Assembly (NCBI GenBank): GCA_964559865.1
Contig: CAZLJD010000041.1
Location: forward strand, 1-64,000
Direction: 5' to 3'
Length of the DNA stretch: 64,000 bases
Source: JAGHAJ01 sp964559865 [NCBI: uncultured Synergistota bacterium]
GTDB taxonomy: Bacteria > Synergistota > JAGHAJ01
This document shows, one piece after another, positions 1 through 8,547 of the stretch (position 1 is the first letter of the stretch; each line of letters starts with the position of its first letter). The position numbers and the translations under genes are program-made. The notes under the pieces were generated by a model. It searched no databases. It was not told the origin of the DNA and was given only the letters and a program-made list of their open reading frames with translations.

Positions 1-852
1 CAAACCTGCTACCCAAACATCAGGTATCCCTTTTATACCAACATAGGAGCCAGTCATAGCACCCACCATCGCAGCCGAAGTATCTGTATCCCCACCCCAA
101 TAAATGGCACACCTAACTGCACTCTTGAAATCACCAGCGTGCCTCAAAAAACAATACACAGAAAGGGAAACGCTCTCAACTACATATGCGCTGTTCCTCA
201 ACCTTTCATAAGGGTAATCACCACAGCCAAGCAAACTTTCAGCTTCCAACAGGCGCCTTGATACTTCACACTGTCCGATGAAATCCACAATATCTCTCAC
301 CTCGGGCATCCGACCATTTATCGCCTCTGCCACCACATAAGCAACCGCTAAAGCTCCTTTAACAGCCTCTTCATTATTATGAGTTATAGACACTGCATCT
401 TTTACCTCACTTGGGAGCAAATCCTCCCTATCCCAATAAAAGAGACCCACTGGTGCTATTCTCATTGCTCCACCATTGCCCGCAGCCCACCTACCCTTCT
501 TGCCAGCTTCTCGAGGTGAAACACCCCTCTGCATCCTCAATATGGCCTCTCTCGTGGTCTTCCCCATACCCTGAAGCTGAGCCCTTCCACTTTCAAACCA
601 CTTCACAAATCTAACCGAAAGATCTTCTACGTTCACTCTCCCATGCTTGATAAGGCTTTCTGCTTGCAAGAGTGCCATTTCTGTGTCATCCGTCCACTCA
701 CCAGGAGCCAAACCACTTCTCTTCAGGAAGGAAATCCCGTCCCACACCTTCCTCACATACTCTCCACTCTTGCCCTCAAACGGCATACCCAACGCATCGC
801 CAATAGCAAGGCCAAGAAGACAACCCCTAAACTTATCTCTCCTCTCATTCAT
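1..852 (-). CDS. ADP-ribosylglycohydrolase family protein (3' end outside window)
   Basis: This is an ADP-ribosylglycohydrolase (ADPRH/DraG) family enzyme, which removes ADP-ribose from proteins or small molecules using a binuclear Mg centre. The reverse-strand reading starts MNERRDKFRG at the ATG of 852-850 and stays open to the window edge, so the C-terminus is missing. Two family metal-binding motifs are visible: TDDTEM at residues 54-59 and, near residue 250, GGDTDT followed by a small-residue stretch. The N-terminal GCLLGLAIGDALG pattern is also typical. The start codon overlaps the mrp stop in an ATGA arrangement, so it is the distal gene of the minus-strand run. The substrate cannot be told; family members are often encoded beside metabolic genes. 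Confidence 0.9.
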   Translation of the reverse strand, partial: MNERRDKFRGCLLGLAIGDALGMPFEGKSGEYVRKVWDGISFLKRSGLAPGEWTDDTEMALLQAESLIKHGRVNVEDLSVRFVKWFESGRAQLQGMGKTTREAILRMQRGVSPREAGKKGRWAAGNGGAMRIAPVGLFYWDREDLLPSEVKDAVSITHNNEEAVKGALAVAYVVAEAINGRMPEVRDIVDFIGQCEVSRRLLEAESLLGCGDYPYERLRNSAYVVESVSLSVYCFLRHAGDFKSAVRCAIYWGGDTDTSAAMVGAMTGSYVGIKGIPDVWVAGL

Positions 853-1625
853 GCGCCCTCTTCAAGCCTCTTACGTAAATTATCACAAACAGCAGAAAAT
901 GCAACAGCAGCAGGACTATCGGGATATTTGTCCACAAACAGCACTCCATCATCGGAAAGTTTCACAATCCTTGGATCAAGAGGTATACCACCAAGGAAAG
1001 GCACACATAGCTCTTCTGCTGTCTTTTTCCCACCACCCTTCTTAAAAAGGTCTATCTCTTTACCACAATGGGGGCAAATCAATCCACTCATGTTCTCGAT
1101 TATACCGGCAACCCTCATTTCCACCTGTTTTGCAAACATTACAGCTTTGCGGGCATCAAGCAGAGCAAGTTCTTGCGGGGTAGTAACGATAACGGCATTT
1201 GCATCCTTACCGACCAGCTGAGACACACTAAGTATTTCATCTCCAGTACCAGGTGGAAAATCTATAACAAGATAGTCAAGCTCACCCCAATCAACATCAT
1301 TCAGCAACTGGGATACTGCTTTGTGCTTCAACGGACCACGCCATATAACTGGTGTATCCCTAGTCGGTAACATAAATGCAATGGATACAACTTTCAAGTT
1401 AGGAGAATAGTAAGCAGGCAGTATTTTATTATCCCTCGCTTCAAGTTTTATACCTTCTAGACCCAGAAGTTTTGGTATGTTAGGACCGTGAAGGTCTACA
1501 TCCAAGAGACCAACACTATTTCCCTGCTTCGCAAATGTCTCCGCAATATTCGCAGCGACAGTGCTCTTTCCAACTCCACCTTTACCACTAAAGACCGCAA
1601 CCACATGCTTAAAGGTTTTCTCCAT
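849..1625 (-). CDS. mrp: Mrp/NBP35-type iron-sulfur carrier P-loop ATPase
   Basis: This is a cytosolic ATPase of the Mrp/ApbC/NBP35 family, which binds and transfers Fe-S clusters to apo-proteins. The 258-residue product has the deviant Walker A GKGGVGKST at residues 14-22, a FPPGTGD switch-II-like motif, and the cluster-binding CPHC pair at 184-187, so it looks complete and functional. I place the start at the ATG of 1625 instead of one seven codons upstream, because a GGAGGGGG Shine-Dalgarno lies about 9 bases before it. It sits between the YchF-like GTPase and the ADP-ribosylglycohydrolase. In this anaerobe it may serve the nearby Fe-S proteins (dehydratase activase, type-4 UDG), which is inference. 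Confidence 0.93.
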   Translation of the reverse strand: MEKTFKHVVAVFSGKGGVGKSTVAANIAETFAKQGNSVGLLDVDLHGPNIPKLLGLEGIKLEARDNKILPAYYSPNLKVVSIAFMLPTRDTPVIWRGPLKHKAVSQLLNDVDWGELDYLVIDFPPGTGDEILSVSQLVGKDANAVIVTTPQELALLDARKAVMFAKQVEMRVAGIIENMSGLICPHCGKEIDLFKKGGGKKTAEELCVPFLGGIPLDPRIVKLSDDGVLFVDKYPDSPAAVAFSAVCDNLRKRLEEGA

Positions 1626-1650
1626 GCAATTAATCCCCCTCCACATAACA

Positions 1651-2706
1651 TCAGATATTAAAGAATACTTCTATAATATCACCATCTTTAACTACATACT
1701 CCCTGCCTTCCATCCTTACAAGGCCCCGCTTCTTTGCTTCATCCATACTTCCACACATCCTCAAGTCAGAAAAGGAAACCACTTTTGCCCTTATAAACCC
1801 TCGCTCCATGTCAGAGTGAATCCTCCCAGCTGCCTCAACGGCAGTAGCACCACGCCTAACCTCCCACGCTCTAACCTCCTTTTCACCAGCAGTAAAGAAC
1901 GAGATAAGGTTAAGTGTATTATATGCAGCCCTTAGAACCTTGTCTCTACCCAGCTCCTTGATGCCAAACTCCCTAAGGTATGTCTGTCTTTCCTCTTCTT
2001 CAACTTCCATGATGTCCATCTCAAGCTTACCATACATGCTAACAGCTTCAATACCAGTATCTCTAAACCTGCTTAAAACTGCTTCTACCTTCCCCTCATT
2101 TATACCCTCATCTATGTTCAAGACAACAAACATGGGCTTTGCAGAGAGAAAAGCAAAACCTTTCACAAAGTTGAGCTCTTCGGGAGAAAATGTAAGTTCA
2201 CTTAGTGGCCTTTCACTCTCGAGGCATTCCCTACACTTCAGCAGGAAATCCACCTCCTTTGCATTTTTTCCCTTTTTCAGTTTCTTCAGCCTATTCTCCA
2301 CTATAGCCATATCAGAGAGTATAAATTCTTCCTTTATCCTTCTAAAATCCTCCTCGGGATGCAGCTCCTCACCCATTCCCGAACTAAAATACTTCAGAAC
2401 AACAGCAAGTGCATCTGTATTTTTCAAGTAAGATATGTACTTTTCATCTATTTCTTTCCTACCCTCTGCCACCAAACCAGCAACATCTACCATGTTTACC
2501 TTCGCAGGAACAACGCTCTTCGGCCTATACAAATCAGCAAGAAAATCCAATCTATCGTCTGGTACAGGGATACTTGCCATGTTAGCGGTAACTTTAAATC
2601 CCCCAGACATCTCGACCTTCACACCAGCACCAGTAAGTGCGTTAAAAACCGTGGTTTTACCAGCTAACGGCAATCCCACTATCCCACAGTAAAGCAAACC
2701 TTTCAC
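1651..2706 (-). CDS. YchF/OBG-like GTPase with TGS domain
   Basis: The 351-residue product is an OBG-family P-loop NTPase related to YchF/EngD, a translation-associated ATPase. It has a Walker A GLPLAGKT (residues 11-18), DVAGLV as the G3 region, a NIDE-type G4 region, a central coiled-coil insertion and a C-terminal TGS/DUF933-like domain ending in DGDIIEVFFNI. It departs from canonical YchF (about 363 residues, GLPNVGKS) in having LA in place of NV in the P-loop and in lacking the usual conserved glycine-rich stretch after the G3 motif. I therefore call it YchF-like and do not assign ychF. The GTG start overlaps the UDG stop by four bases. Confidence 0.85.
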   Translation of the reverse strand: MKGLLYCGIVGLPLAGKTTVFNALTGAGVKVEMSGGFKVTANMASIPVPDDRLDFLADLYRPKSVVPAKVNMVDVAGLVAEGRKEIDEKYISYLKNTDALAVVLKYFSSGMGEELHPEEDFRRIKEEFILSDMAIVENRLKKLKKGKNAKEVDFLLKCRECLESERPLSELTFSPEELNFVKGFAFLSAKPMFVVLNIDEGINEGKVEAVLSRFRDTGIEAVSMYGKLEMDIMEVEEEERQTYLREFGIKELGRDKVLRAAYNTLNLISFFTAGEKEVRAWEVRRGATAVEAAGRIHSDMERGFIRAKVVSFSDLRMCGSMDEAKKRGLVRMEGREYVVKDGDIIEVFFNI

Positions 2707-3317
2707 CTTCCCTCCGCATCTTCTTTCAACTTCTTATATACTCTACTTACCTCCTTTATATCCTCCCATGTCAACGACTTCGGACTACCAGGAGTAAACG
2801 CAGGATTCCTCAAAAGAAAACTCGGATGAAACATGGGAAAAACCCTTATGCCACCCCTCCAGTCAAACCACCTGCCCCTAACCTTGGTTATAGAACCAGC
2901 AGAAGGCAGAAGTGCCTTCGTAGAGGTGCTACCAAGTGTAACAATAATACGTGGATTTATTATAGCTATTTGCGCATCGAGGAAAGGCCTACATGCACTC
3001 ATCTCCTCAGTCGTGGGAACCCTATTGTTAGGGGGTCTACACTTGACCACATTCGTTATGTAAACTTCACTCCTGCTTATACCAACAGAGGCGAGTATCC
3101 TATCAAAGAGCTGACCCGCTTTCCCAACAAAAGGCCTCCCCAATCTATCTTCATCTGCGCCAGGACCCTCCCCTACAAACATCAGTATTGCATCTGGATT
3201 ACCTTCGCCAAACACAGCCTGAATCCGTCCCCCGTGAAGTGGGCATAAGCTACACGATTTGCACTTCTGACTTATCCTATCCAACAGCTCTTCCTTCTTA
3301 AGTACTTCTACCATCAC
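2703..3317 (-). CDS. Type-4 (Fe-S) uracil-DNA glycosylase
   Basis: This is a family-4 uracil-DNA glycosylase, which excises uracil arising from cytosine deamination; the family is typical of thermophiles and many anaerobes. The product is 204 residues. Visible signatures are the four likely cluster ligands C19, C22, C93 and C109, motif A GEGPGADED at 49-57, the NVVKCRPPNNR segment and motif B HPSFLLRNP starting at H164. All are intact and the length fits the family. It starts at a GTG overlapping the stop of the P-loop/Asp23-like gene, with a GGAGGGG ribosome site about 8 bases upstream; an ATG one codon later is possible. Confidence 0.95.
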   Translation of the reverse strand: MMVEVLKKEELLDRISQKCKSCSLCPLHGGRIQAVFGEGNPDAILMFVGEGPGADEDRLGRPFVGKAGQLFDRILASVGISRSEVYITNVVKCRPPNNRVPTTEEMSACRPFLDAQIAIINPRIIVTLGSTSTKALLPSAGSITKVRGRWFDWRGGIRVFPMFHPSFLLRNPAFTPGSPKSLTWEDIKEVSRVYKKLKEDAEGR

Positions 3318-4108
3318 AACGCAAGCCCCTCCACATTTATGTTCACTAACCCAACCTCAAGACCTGTAAAGTACTGAATACTACCCCTTATCTTTCTCTT
3401 AATACTCGAGGCAAGAAATGGTATAGCTATACCATACTTCACGACCACAGAAACATCCACATTTATATGTTCACTCTCAAAGGATATGTCACAACTGTGA
3501 CTCGTAACATTATCCATATTTCTAAGAATATAACCCACTATGTCTCTGATAACTCTCTGCTTAACACTTACCTTACCAAAGTAACTGAAAGGAGGCCTCA
3601 CTATCGTTTTGTCTCTTCTATCACCGTTTTTCCTGAAAAACCATATTCTACCAACAAGCTGACCCGGAAAGCTCTTTTTCACCTCTATGTAAGAAACAGG
3701 TATTACATGCTTACCCTTCTTATTTCTCTCTTCCTTGGCAGCAGCTATATCATCTGCAGATGCAACATCTTCTATATGTATCATGGTATGCGGATACGGT
3801 ATTTCTAATCTCTCCACTATTTTGCCGACCATCTTTTCAGAGGTAGAAATAACGAGTATCTTGTCAGGTTTATGCCTCCTTATTGCCTCCTTTACTGCCT
3901 CTCTGTGATCTGGAAAAGAAAAGAGCGCTCTCTTTATAGCAGTTACTTTGTTATCCTCTTTCTTTGAAGATATTCCAGCAACTACTTGCTGATCCTTTAT
4001 CAAAAGCCCATCGTCTATAATGTAATCTATGCTGTACCGATCAGCAACTTCCAAAGCATGATGGCTTTTACCAGTACCACTCGGCCCAATAAGTGCAAAA
4101 ACTTCCAC
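3314..4108 (-). CDS. P-loop nucleotide-binding protein with Asp23/Gls24-like C-terminal domain
   Basis: The 264-residue product is not one I recognise by name. The first half begins with a Walker A GPSGTGKS (residues 8-15) in a kinase/AAA-like N-terminal strand-loop-helix, followed by a DDGLLI segment. The last about 90 residues, ending in a GLVNINVEGL strand, resemble the alkaline-shock Asp23/Gls24 fold, with a central segment on conserved amphipathic strands. No signal peptide or membrane helix is seen, so it should be cytosolic. It follows the activase gene by 3 bases and overlaps the UDG gene, so it is co-transcribed. The pairing suggests an NTP-regulated member of the Asp23 group. Function is unknown, and the Asp23 assignment rests on pattern only. 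Confidence 0.6.
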   Translation of the reverse strand: MEVFALIGPSGTGKSHHALEVADRYSIDYIIDDGLLIKDQQVVAGISSKKEDNKVTAIKRALFSFPDHREAVKEAIRRHKPDKILVISTSEKMVGKIVERLEIPYPHTMIHIEDVASADDIAAAKEERNKKGKHVIPVSYIEVKKSFPGQLVGRIWFFRKNGDRRDKTIVRPPFSYFGKVSVKQRVIRDIVGYILRNMDNVTSHSCDISFESEHINVDVSVVVKYGIAIPFLASSIKRKIRGSIQYFTGLEVGLVNINVEGLAL

Positions 4109-4111
4109 CCT

Positions 4112-5101
4112 CTACGCCACCTCTGTCTCCTTCTGTTTGTTCACCCGAGGCCTTATCTTCTCTTGCCACCTTCCACAGCGGTCACCCCATGCAGCTACAG
4201 GCTTGTTGTTCTCATAAACAAGGACTACCTCACAAAGATTTGGACAAATATTGCAAACTATAGACCTTGTCTTAAACTGCTTCTCCGCAACATCAAAGCC
4301 AGAGAATTTACTTTCCCTTGGAGACTCCATCATGGAGTTTCTTGCAAGAATAGCCATTCCATATGCCCCCATAACTCCATAGTTTTTAGGAACATATATA
4401 ACAGACTTCAGCATCTTCTCAAAAGCGTGCCGTATCCCCTTGTTCGCAGCTACACCTCCTTGAAAGACATAAGGAGGAAGTATTTCTTTACCCCTACCAA
4501 CATTGTTTAAGTAGTTTCTAACCAAAGCCTCACACAGACCAGCTATTATGTCCTCCGTAGCGTATCCCATCTGCTGTTTGTGTATCATGTCAGATTCAGC
4601 AAATACCGTACACCTACCGGCTATTCTCGCAGGATTCTTGCTCTTCAAGGCATAATCCCCAAACTCTTCAATGGGAATATTCAATCTTTCTGCCTGATGG
4701 TCAAGAAAAGAGCCCGTCCCTGCAGCACATATCGTATTCATAGCGAAATCTACCACTATCCCCTGGCGCACAATGATTATCTTCGAATCCTGTCCCCCTA
4801 TCTCAAATATCGTCTGCACATCAGGTACATCCTTAGTAGTAGCAACAGCATGAGCAGTTATCTCGTTCTTTATGATGTCAGCACCAACCACCAAACCAGC
4901 AAGATACCTACCACTACCAGTCGTACCAACACCATCTACCTTTATATCTCCAAGGGTATCTCTTACCTTCAATAGAGCTTTCTGCAGGGTCTCTATGGGT
5001 CTGCCATTCGTCCTCTCGTATAGCGAAAAGACTATGTTATCCTCTTCATCTGTTACAACAACCTTTGTTGTCAGAGAACCTATGTCCACTCCTATATACA
5101 C
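4112..5101 (-). CDS. 2-hydroxyacyl-CoA dehydratase activase-type ATPase (HgdC/BcrAD family)
   Basis: Members of this family use ATP hydrolysis and a single [4Fe-4S] cluster held between two subunits to push a low-potential electron into a dehydratase or reductase. The product shows the ASKHA fold motifs VDIGSLTTK near the start, IGGQDSK, and the two cluster cysteines in NTICAAGTGSF (C125) and AGRCTVFAESD (C164). A C-terminal extension carries a second cysteine set (CNICPNLC and DRCGRW) as in fused CoA-protein activases. I prefer the GTG start at 5101: it lies two bases after the stop of the upstream gene with an AGGGG site before it, and the 13 extra upstream codons would overlap that gene. 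No dehydratase alpha/beta genes are adjacent. Confidence 0.88.
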   Translation of the reverse strand: MYIGVDIGSLTTKVVVTDEEDNIVFSLYERTNGRPIETLQKALLKVRDTLGDIKVDGVGTTGSGRYLAGLVVGADIIKNEITAHAVATTKDVPDVQTIFEIGGQDSKIIIVRQGIVVDFAMNTICAAGTGSFLDHQAERLNIPIEEFGDYALKSKNPARIAGRCTVFAESDMIHKQQMGYATEDIIAGLCEALVRNYLNNVGRGKEILPPYVFQGGVAANKGIRHAFEKMLKSVIYVPKNYGVMGAYGMAILARNSMMESPRESKFSGFDVAEKQFKTRSIVCNICPNLCEVVLVYENNKPVAAWGDRCGRWQEKIRPRVNKQKETEVA

Positions 5102-5103
5102 TA

Positions 5104-6105
5104 CTACATCACCCCTTTCTTTGCCATCTTCTCCTTCCACATTATCATATCAACAAATGCCTCTATCCTCGTCACCATACCTGCTTCTGCTGTCTGCTCA
5201 TCCAATATAAGCTCCATATATGGCTTTATCCCCTTCGCTTCCTGTTCTATTATCTTACCTATCCATGCGTCTGTACCACAACCATATGACTCCAGGGAAA
5301 CCAAACCCTCTACTCTGTTATCCTTAAGCATCTTCATAGCTGCAGCCAAAACTTTGTTGCTCTGCCCCCAGAATAAAGGCTTCCCCAAACCCTTGAGAAT
5401 AGAATAGAGTTCATCCCACTCGTACATATCCGCCGTTATGTAAGAGAACCCAACCTCTCTCAACCTATCAAATATGTGGTTCGTAATGTACTCATCATAC
5501 ACCAGATAAGGATAGCCGAGTATACCAACAAGATGACCGTCAAATCGTGGCTCAGACACATCTTCCCCATCCAACAGCTTTCTCCTTATATCTATTGGCA
5601 GGTAGCCAGACAAGAGTAACTCTAAAACCTTTCTCCGCATCTCTTGAGAATCAAGAAACGCCTTTTTTATCTGCCGCTTTCTCTTTCCAAGGGCTAATCC
5701 CACTTTTGTATAAAACTCCAACCTTCCATTCCTCTTACCCCAATCACCATTTGCAGTCAGCACTATATCAGGCAGTTTCATGTCCAAAAGTGCTGCTCGT
5801 ACCACATCTGGCAAACCTCTAAACTTCGGGCACAAAGTAAACGCCGAAGGTGGATATTCACTCAAAAGCCTTGGAACAAAGACATAATCCACCTTGCCAC
5901 TTTTAACCAAATAGGCAACATGTCCTTCATACAGCTTCAAGGAAATGCAAGCCTCACTCACGCCTATCTTTATACCTTCATCAAGTATTACTTTATTCGT
6001 CTCTGGAGAGGGTATAACATCAAAACCAAGAGATTCAAAGAATACCTTCCATTCAAGATAATAAAGGTCAAAGAAAAATCCTCTCGGTATCCCTATAGTC
6101 GCCAT
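5104..6105 (-). CDS. DUF2229-type acyl-CoA dehydratase activase-related protein
   Basis: This 333-residue protein corresponds to the DUF2229 segment that in many Clostridia is fused behind the activase domains of a very long polypeptide. Visible features are the N-terminal GIPRGFFFDLYYLEW stretch, an EACISLKLYEGHV segment, a CPKFRG cysteine, and near the C-terminus SYGCGTDAW and the LDEQTAEAGMVTRIEAFVD motif shared with the neighbouring gene. Its exact chemistry is unknown; the family is thought to act with the activase on CoA-linked or cofactor substrates. It ends two bases before the activase start and begins just after the HgdB-like gene, so the three form one translationally coupled unit. 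Confidence 0.82.
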   Translation of the reverse strand: MATIGIPRGFFFDLYYLEWKVFFESLGFDVIPSPETNKVILDEGIKIGVSEACISLKLYEGHVAYLVKSGKVDYVFVPRLLSEYPPSAFTLCPKFRGLPDVVRAALLDMKLPDIVLTANGDWGKRNGRLEFYTKVGLALGKRKRQIKKAFLDSQEMRRKVLELLLSGYLPIDIRRKLLDGEDVSEPRFDGHLVGILGYPYLVYDEYITNHIFDRLREVGFSYITADMYEWDELYSILKGLGKPLFWGQSNKVLAAAMKMLKDNRVEGLVSLESYGCGTDAWIGKIIEQEAKGIKPYMELILDEQTAEAGMVTRIEAFVDMIMWKEKMAKKGVM

Positions 6106-6115
6106 CTACTCAACC

Positions 6116-7264
6116 TCACATACCCAATGCTATAGACTTCTTCTTCCTCATCCACAGAAGGTCCAAAAATGCCTCTATCCTCGTTATCACACCTGCCTCC
6201 GCCGTCTGCTCATCCATAGTAAGACTCAATATGGGAAAGTCTATCTCTCTCGTGACCCTTGGAAAGACTGCCTGCGCCACTATCTCAGGCATGCACCCAA
6301 ACGGCAACAGGTGAAGCGCACCATCAAACCCTTCCTCTTTCAGCATTACAACATGCGCAACACTCTCCCTACCGTGACCACCAACAAACTCGTTAAGGTA
6401 GGGCTGCGAATACTTCTCTATCTTTTCCTTGGTATCGTACCCTACAATCTTTCTCAATAACCAAGGGAGATGGGGAAAGATATTTTCCGATATAAACTCA
6501 GATGTAGAAAGCGTCCTCTTAACTTCAACCCCTCTACTACCAAGCTCTTTCTCTATGAAATTATTTGCAAATGGCTCTAATACTGTATAGATCTCACCCA
6601 CTATTCCAACCTTTAGCACAGGTCTATCCCAGTCTAAAGGCACATCGTTCATCTTTTCCAGATATTCCTCTCCAAGCTCCTTTACCCTTTTGACATCAGA
6701 TGCCCTATCTATCGCTACAATTGCCTCATCCATTATATTATCAAGGACATCTTCCGTCTGGTGAGCTCTCAAAATGAGCAATTGTTCCTCTAGCATCTCC
6801 AATGTCTTCAGCTTAGTCCAAGCAAGGACGAAACCCTCCTTCGCAAGCCTAAAAAAGGTCACCCAAGACATATTACCCTTCCATCTCTTCACTATCCTCC
6901 AAATGTTTCGCCAGCTTCCATAAGGGCTCGTTGGCGGGTCAAACATCTCAAGTTCAAAGTCATATCCTAAATCTTTTTTAAGGATCCTATCGTACATGAC
7001 ACCATAGTATCCATACCTGCAAGGACCAACTCCTCCTGCAGTAGCAACTACATCTATGTTCCCATTATTATCTTCTAAAGACTCTATAAGGTTCCCCAAA
7101 GTAATCTTAAAGGGATAACAAGCATATTCAGGTGCATACCTTACCCCAAGATCCATGGTTCTCTTCGACAGAGGGGGTGGATATACCACTTCAAAGCCAA
7201 GCGTATCATAAACCGCTTTAAACCCATAAAAGCTCACACCCATCCTTGGAAGGACAATCCTCAC
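6116..7264 (-). CDS. HgdB-like CoA-protein activase component
   Basis: This 382-residue cytosolic protein is related to the D-component (HgdB) of 2-hydroxyglutaryl-CoA dehydratase and to the C-terminal part of giant activases. Cysteines likely to bind Fe-S are visible in YACYPFK, GGVGPCRYGYY and LPFGCMPE. The C-terminal MDEQTAEAGVITRIEAFLD repeats the motif of the preceding-strand neighbour, which suggests both descend from one domain type. The start ATG overlaps the purB stop by four bases. A true dehydratase would need a paired HgdA subunit, which is absent here, so I read it as part of an activase-like module of unknown substrate, not as a fermentative dehydratase. Confidence 0.8.
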   Translation of the reverse strand: MRIVLPRMGVSFYGFKAVYDTLGFEVVYPPPLSKRTMDLGVRYAPEYACYPFKITLGNLIESLEDNNGNIDVVATAGGVGPCRYGYYGVMYDRILKKDLGYDFELEMFDPPTSPYGSWRNIWRIVKRWKGNMSWVTFFRLAKEGFVLAWTKLKTLEMLEEQLLILRAHQTEDVLDNIMDEAIVAIDRASDVKRVKELGEEYLEKMNDVPLDWDRPVLKVGIVGEIYTVLEPFANNFIEKELGSRGVEVKRTLSTSEFISENIFPHLPWLLRKIVGYDTKEKIEKYSQPYLNEFVGGHGRESVAHVVMLKEEGFDGALHLLPFGCMPEIVAQAVFPRVTREIDFPILSLTMDEQTAEAGVITRIEAFLDLLWMRKKKSIALGM

Positions 7265-8547
7265 TCGTACTCGCCTCCTTTTACTACCCTATCAAACACA
7301 TCATCCACATACTTCGTATAATAATGGAGATCAAACAAAGAACCTACCTTAAACCCAACCTTGCCCCTTATTGCCTCCTCGAAGCTCACATTTCCACTTT
7401 CTGCCTCAAACGCAGAAGACTGGACTATCCTGTAAGCCTCAGCTCTCTGCATACCCCTATCTATAAGCTCAAGCAAGATCCTCTGCGAAAAAACCACCCC
7501 ACCAGTGCTCCAGAGGTTGCCCTCCATCTTTTCACCATTAACTACCATCCCCGAAATTATCCTTTTCATATCTCTCAACATAAAGTGCAACAGTGTCGTA
7601 GAATCAGGAAGCACTACTCTTTCTACTGACGAATGTGATATATCCCTTTCATCCCACAGTGCTATATCCTCCATCACAGAGACAACATAACCTCTCAACA
7701 AACGTGCCATTCCACAAATCCTCTCACAATTGACAGGGTTCTTCTTGTGAGGCATTGCAGAAGAACCCTTCTGAGCCTTACCAAACGCCTCCCTCACCTC
7801 AGACGCCTCAGTCCTTGAAAGCAATCTAATCTGCAACGATATCCTCTCTAAGCAGGATGCTAACATACAAAGCACAGAAACGAGAAAAGCATGCCTATCC
7901 CTACCCACCACTTGGGTAGCAACTGGCTCTCTCCTCAACCCAAGTTTCTTTAATGCATACTCCTCCACTTTCGGTGGTACATTGGCGTAGTTACCAACAG
8001 CACCCGATATCTTCCCAACAAAAACTCCATCTGCAGCACGCGACAGACGTTCTCTATTTCTCTTTAACTCTGCATAATATCCTAACAGCTTAAGCCCAAA
8101 TGTTGTGGGTTCCGCATGAACACCATGAGTCCTACCAACTACAGGTAAATACTTAAACTCCTCTGCCCTGCCTAATAAGATATTAGCAAGCTCGTCAAGC
8201 TCCTTAAAGATGAAATACAAAGCCTCTTTAAGGATTAAGGCCAAAGATGTATCCAGAACATCGGAAGACGTTATCCCATAATGTAGATATCTACCTCTTT
8301 CTCCCAAACCATCAGATATCTCATCAACAAACGCTGCCACATCATGATGTAAAACTGCTTCTCTCCTCCTGATACCATCCAAACTGAAGCTCACATTCTC
8401 TTTAACATAGGCAACATCTTCCCACGATACTTTCCCTACTGATGCCCACCCTTCCAGCACTGCAAGTTCCACATCAAGCCACTTACTGTACTTATTATAT
8501 TCAGACCATACATCACGCATTTCCTGAGTAGTGTACCTATCTATCAA
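7261..8547 (-). CDS. purB: Adenylosuccinate lyase
   Basis: PurB cleaves SAICAR and adenylosuccinate to release fumarate in purine synthesis. The 428-residue product has the superfamily signatures in order: TSSD (93-96), RTHGVHAEPT (139-148) and the mobile catalytic loop SSAMPHKKNPVN (262-273). The length is that of the short bacterial form. The stop overlaps the HgdB-like start and the start overlaps the upstream fusion gene stop by four bases, so it is embedded in a co-transcribed run and not in a purine operon. All catalytic regions look intact. Confidence 0.97.
   Translation of the reverse strand: MIDRYTTQEMRDVWSEYNKYSKWLDVELAVLEGWASVGKVSWEDVAYVKENVSFSLDGIRRREAVLHHDVAAFVDEISDGLGERGRYLHYGITSSDVLDTSLALILKEALYFIFKELDELANILLGRAEEFKYLPVVGRTHGVHAEPTTFGLKLLGYYAELKRNRERLSRAADGVFVGKISGAVGNYANVPPKVEEYALKKLGLRREPVATQVVGRDRHAFLVSVLCMLASCLERISLQIRLLSRTEASEVREAFGKAQKGSSAMPHKKNPVNCERICGMARLLRGYVVSVMEDIALWDERDISHSSVERVVLPDSTTLLHFMLRDMKRIISGMVVNGEKMEGNLWSTGGVVFSQRILLELIDRGMQRAEAYRIVQSSAFEAESGNVSFEEAIRGKVGFKVGSLFDLHYYTKYVDDVFDRVVKGGEYE

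Noticed and set aside
643-1221. Open frame of 192 codons on the plus strand
   Set aside because: It runs antisense to the ADP-ribosylglycohydrolase and mrp genes, has no ribosome site and no recognisable domain.
5104-7264. True 2-hydroxyacyl-CoA dehydratase subunits
   Set aside because: Both proteins match activase-associated DUF2229/HgdB-like parts, and a paired HgdA-type subunit is missing.
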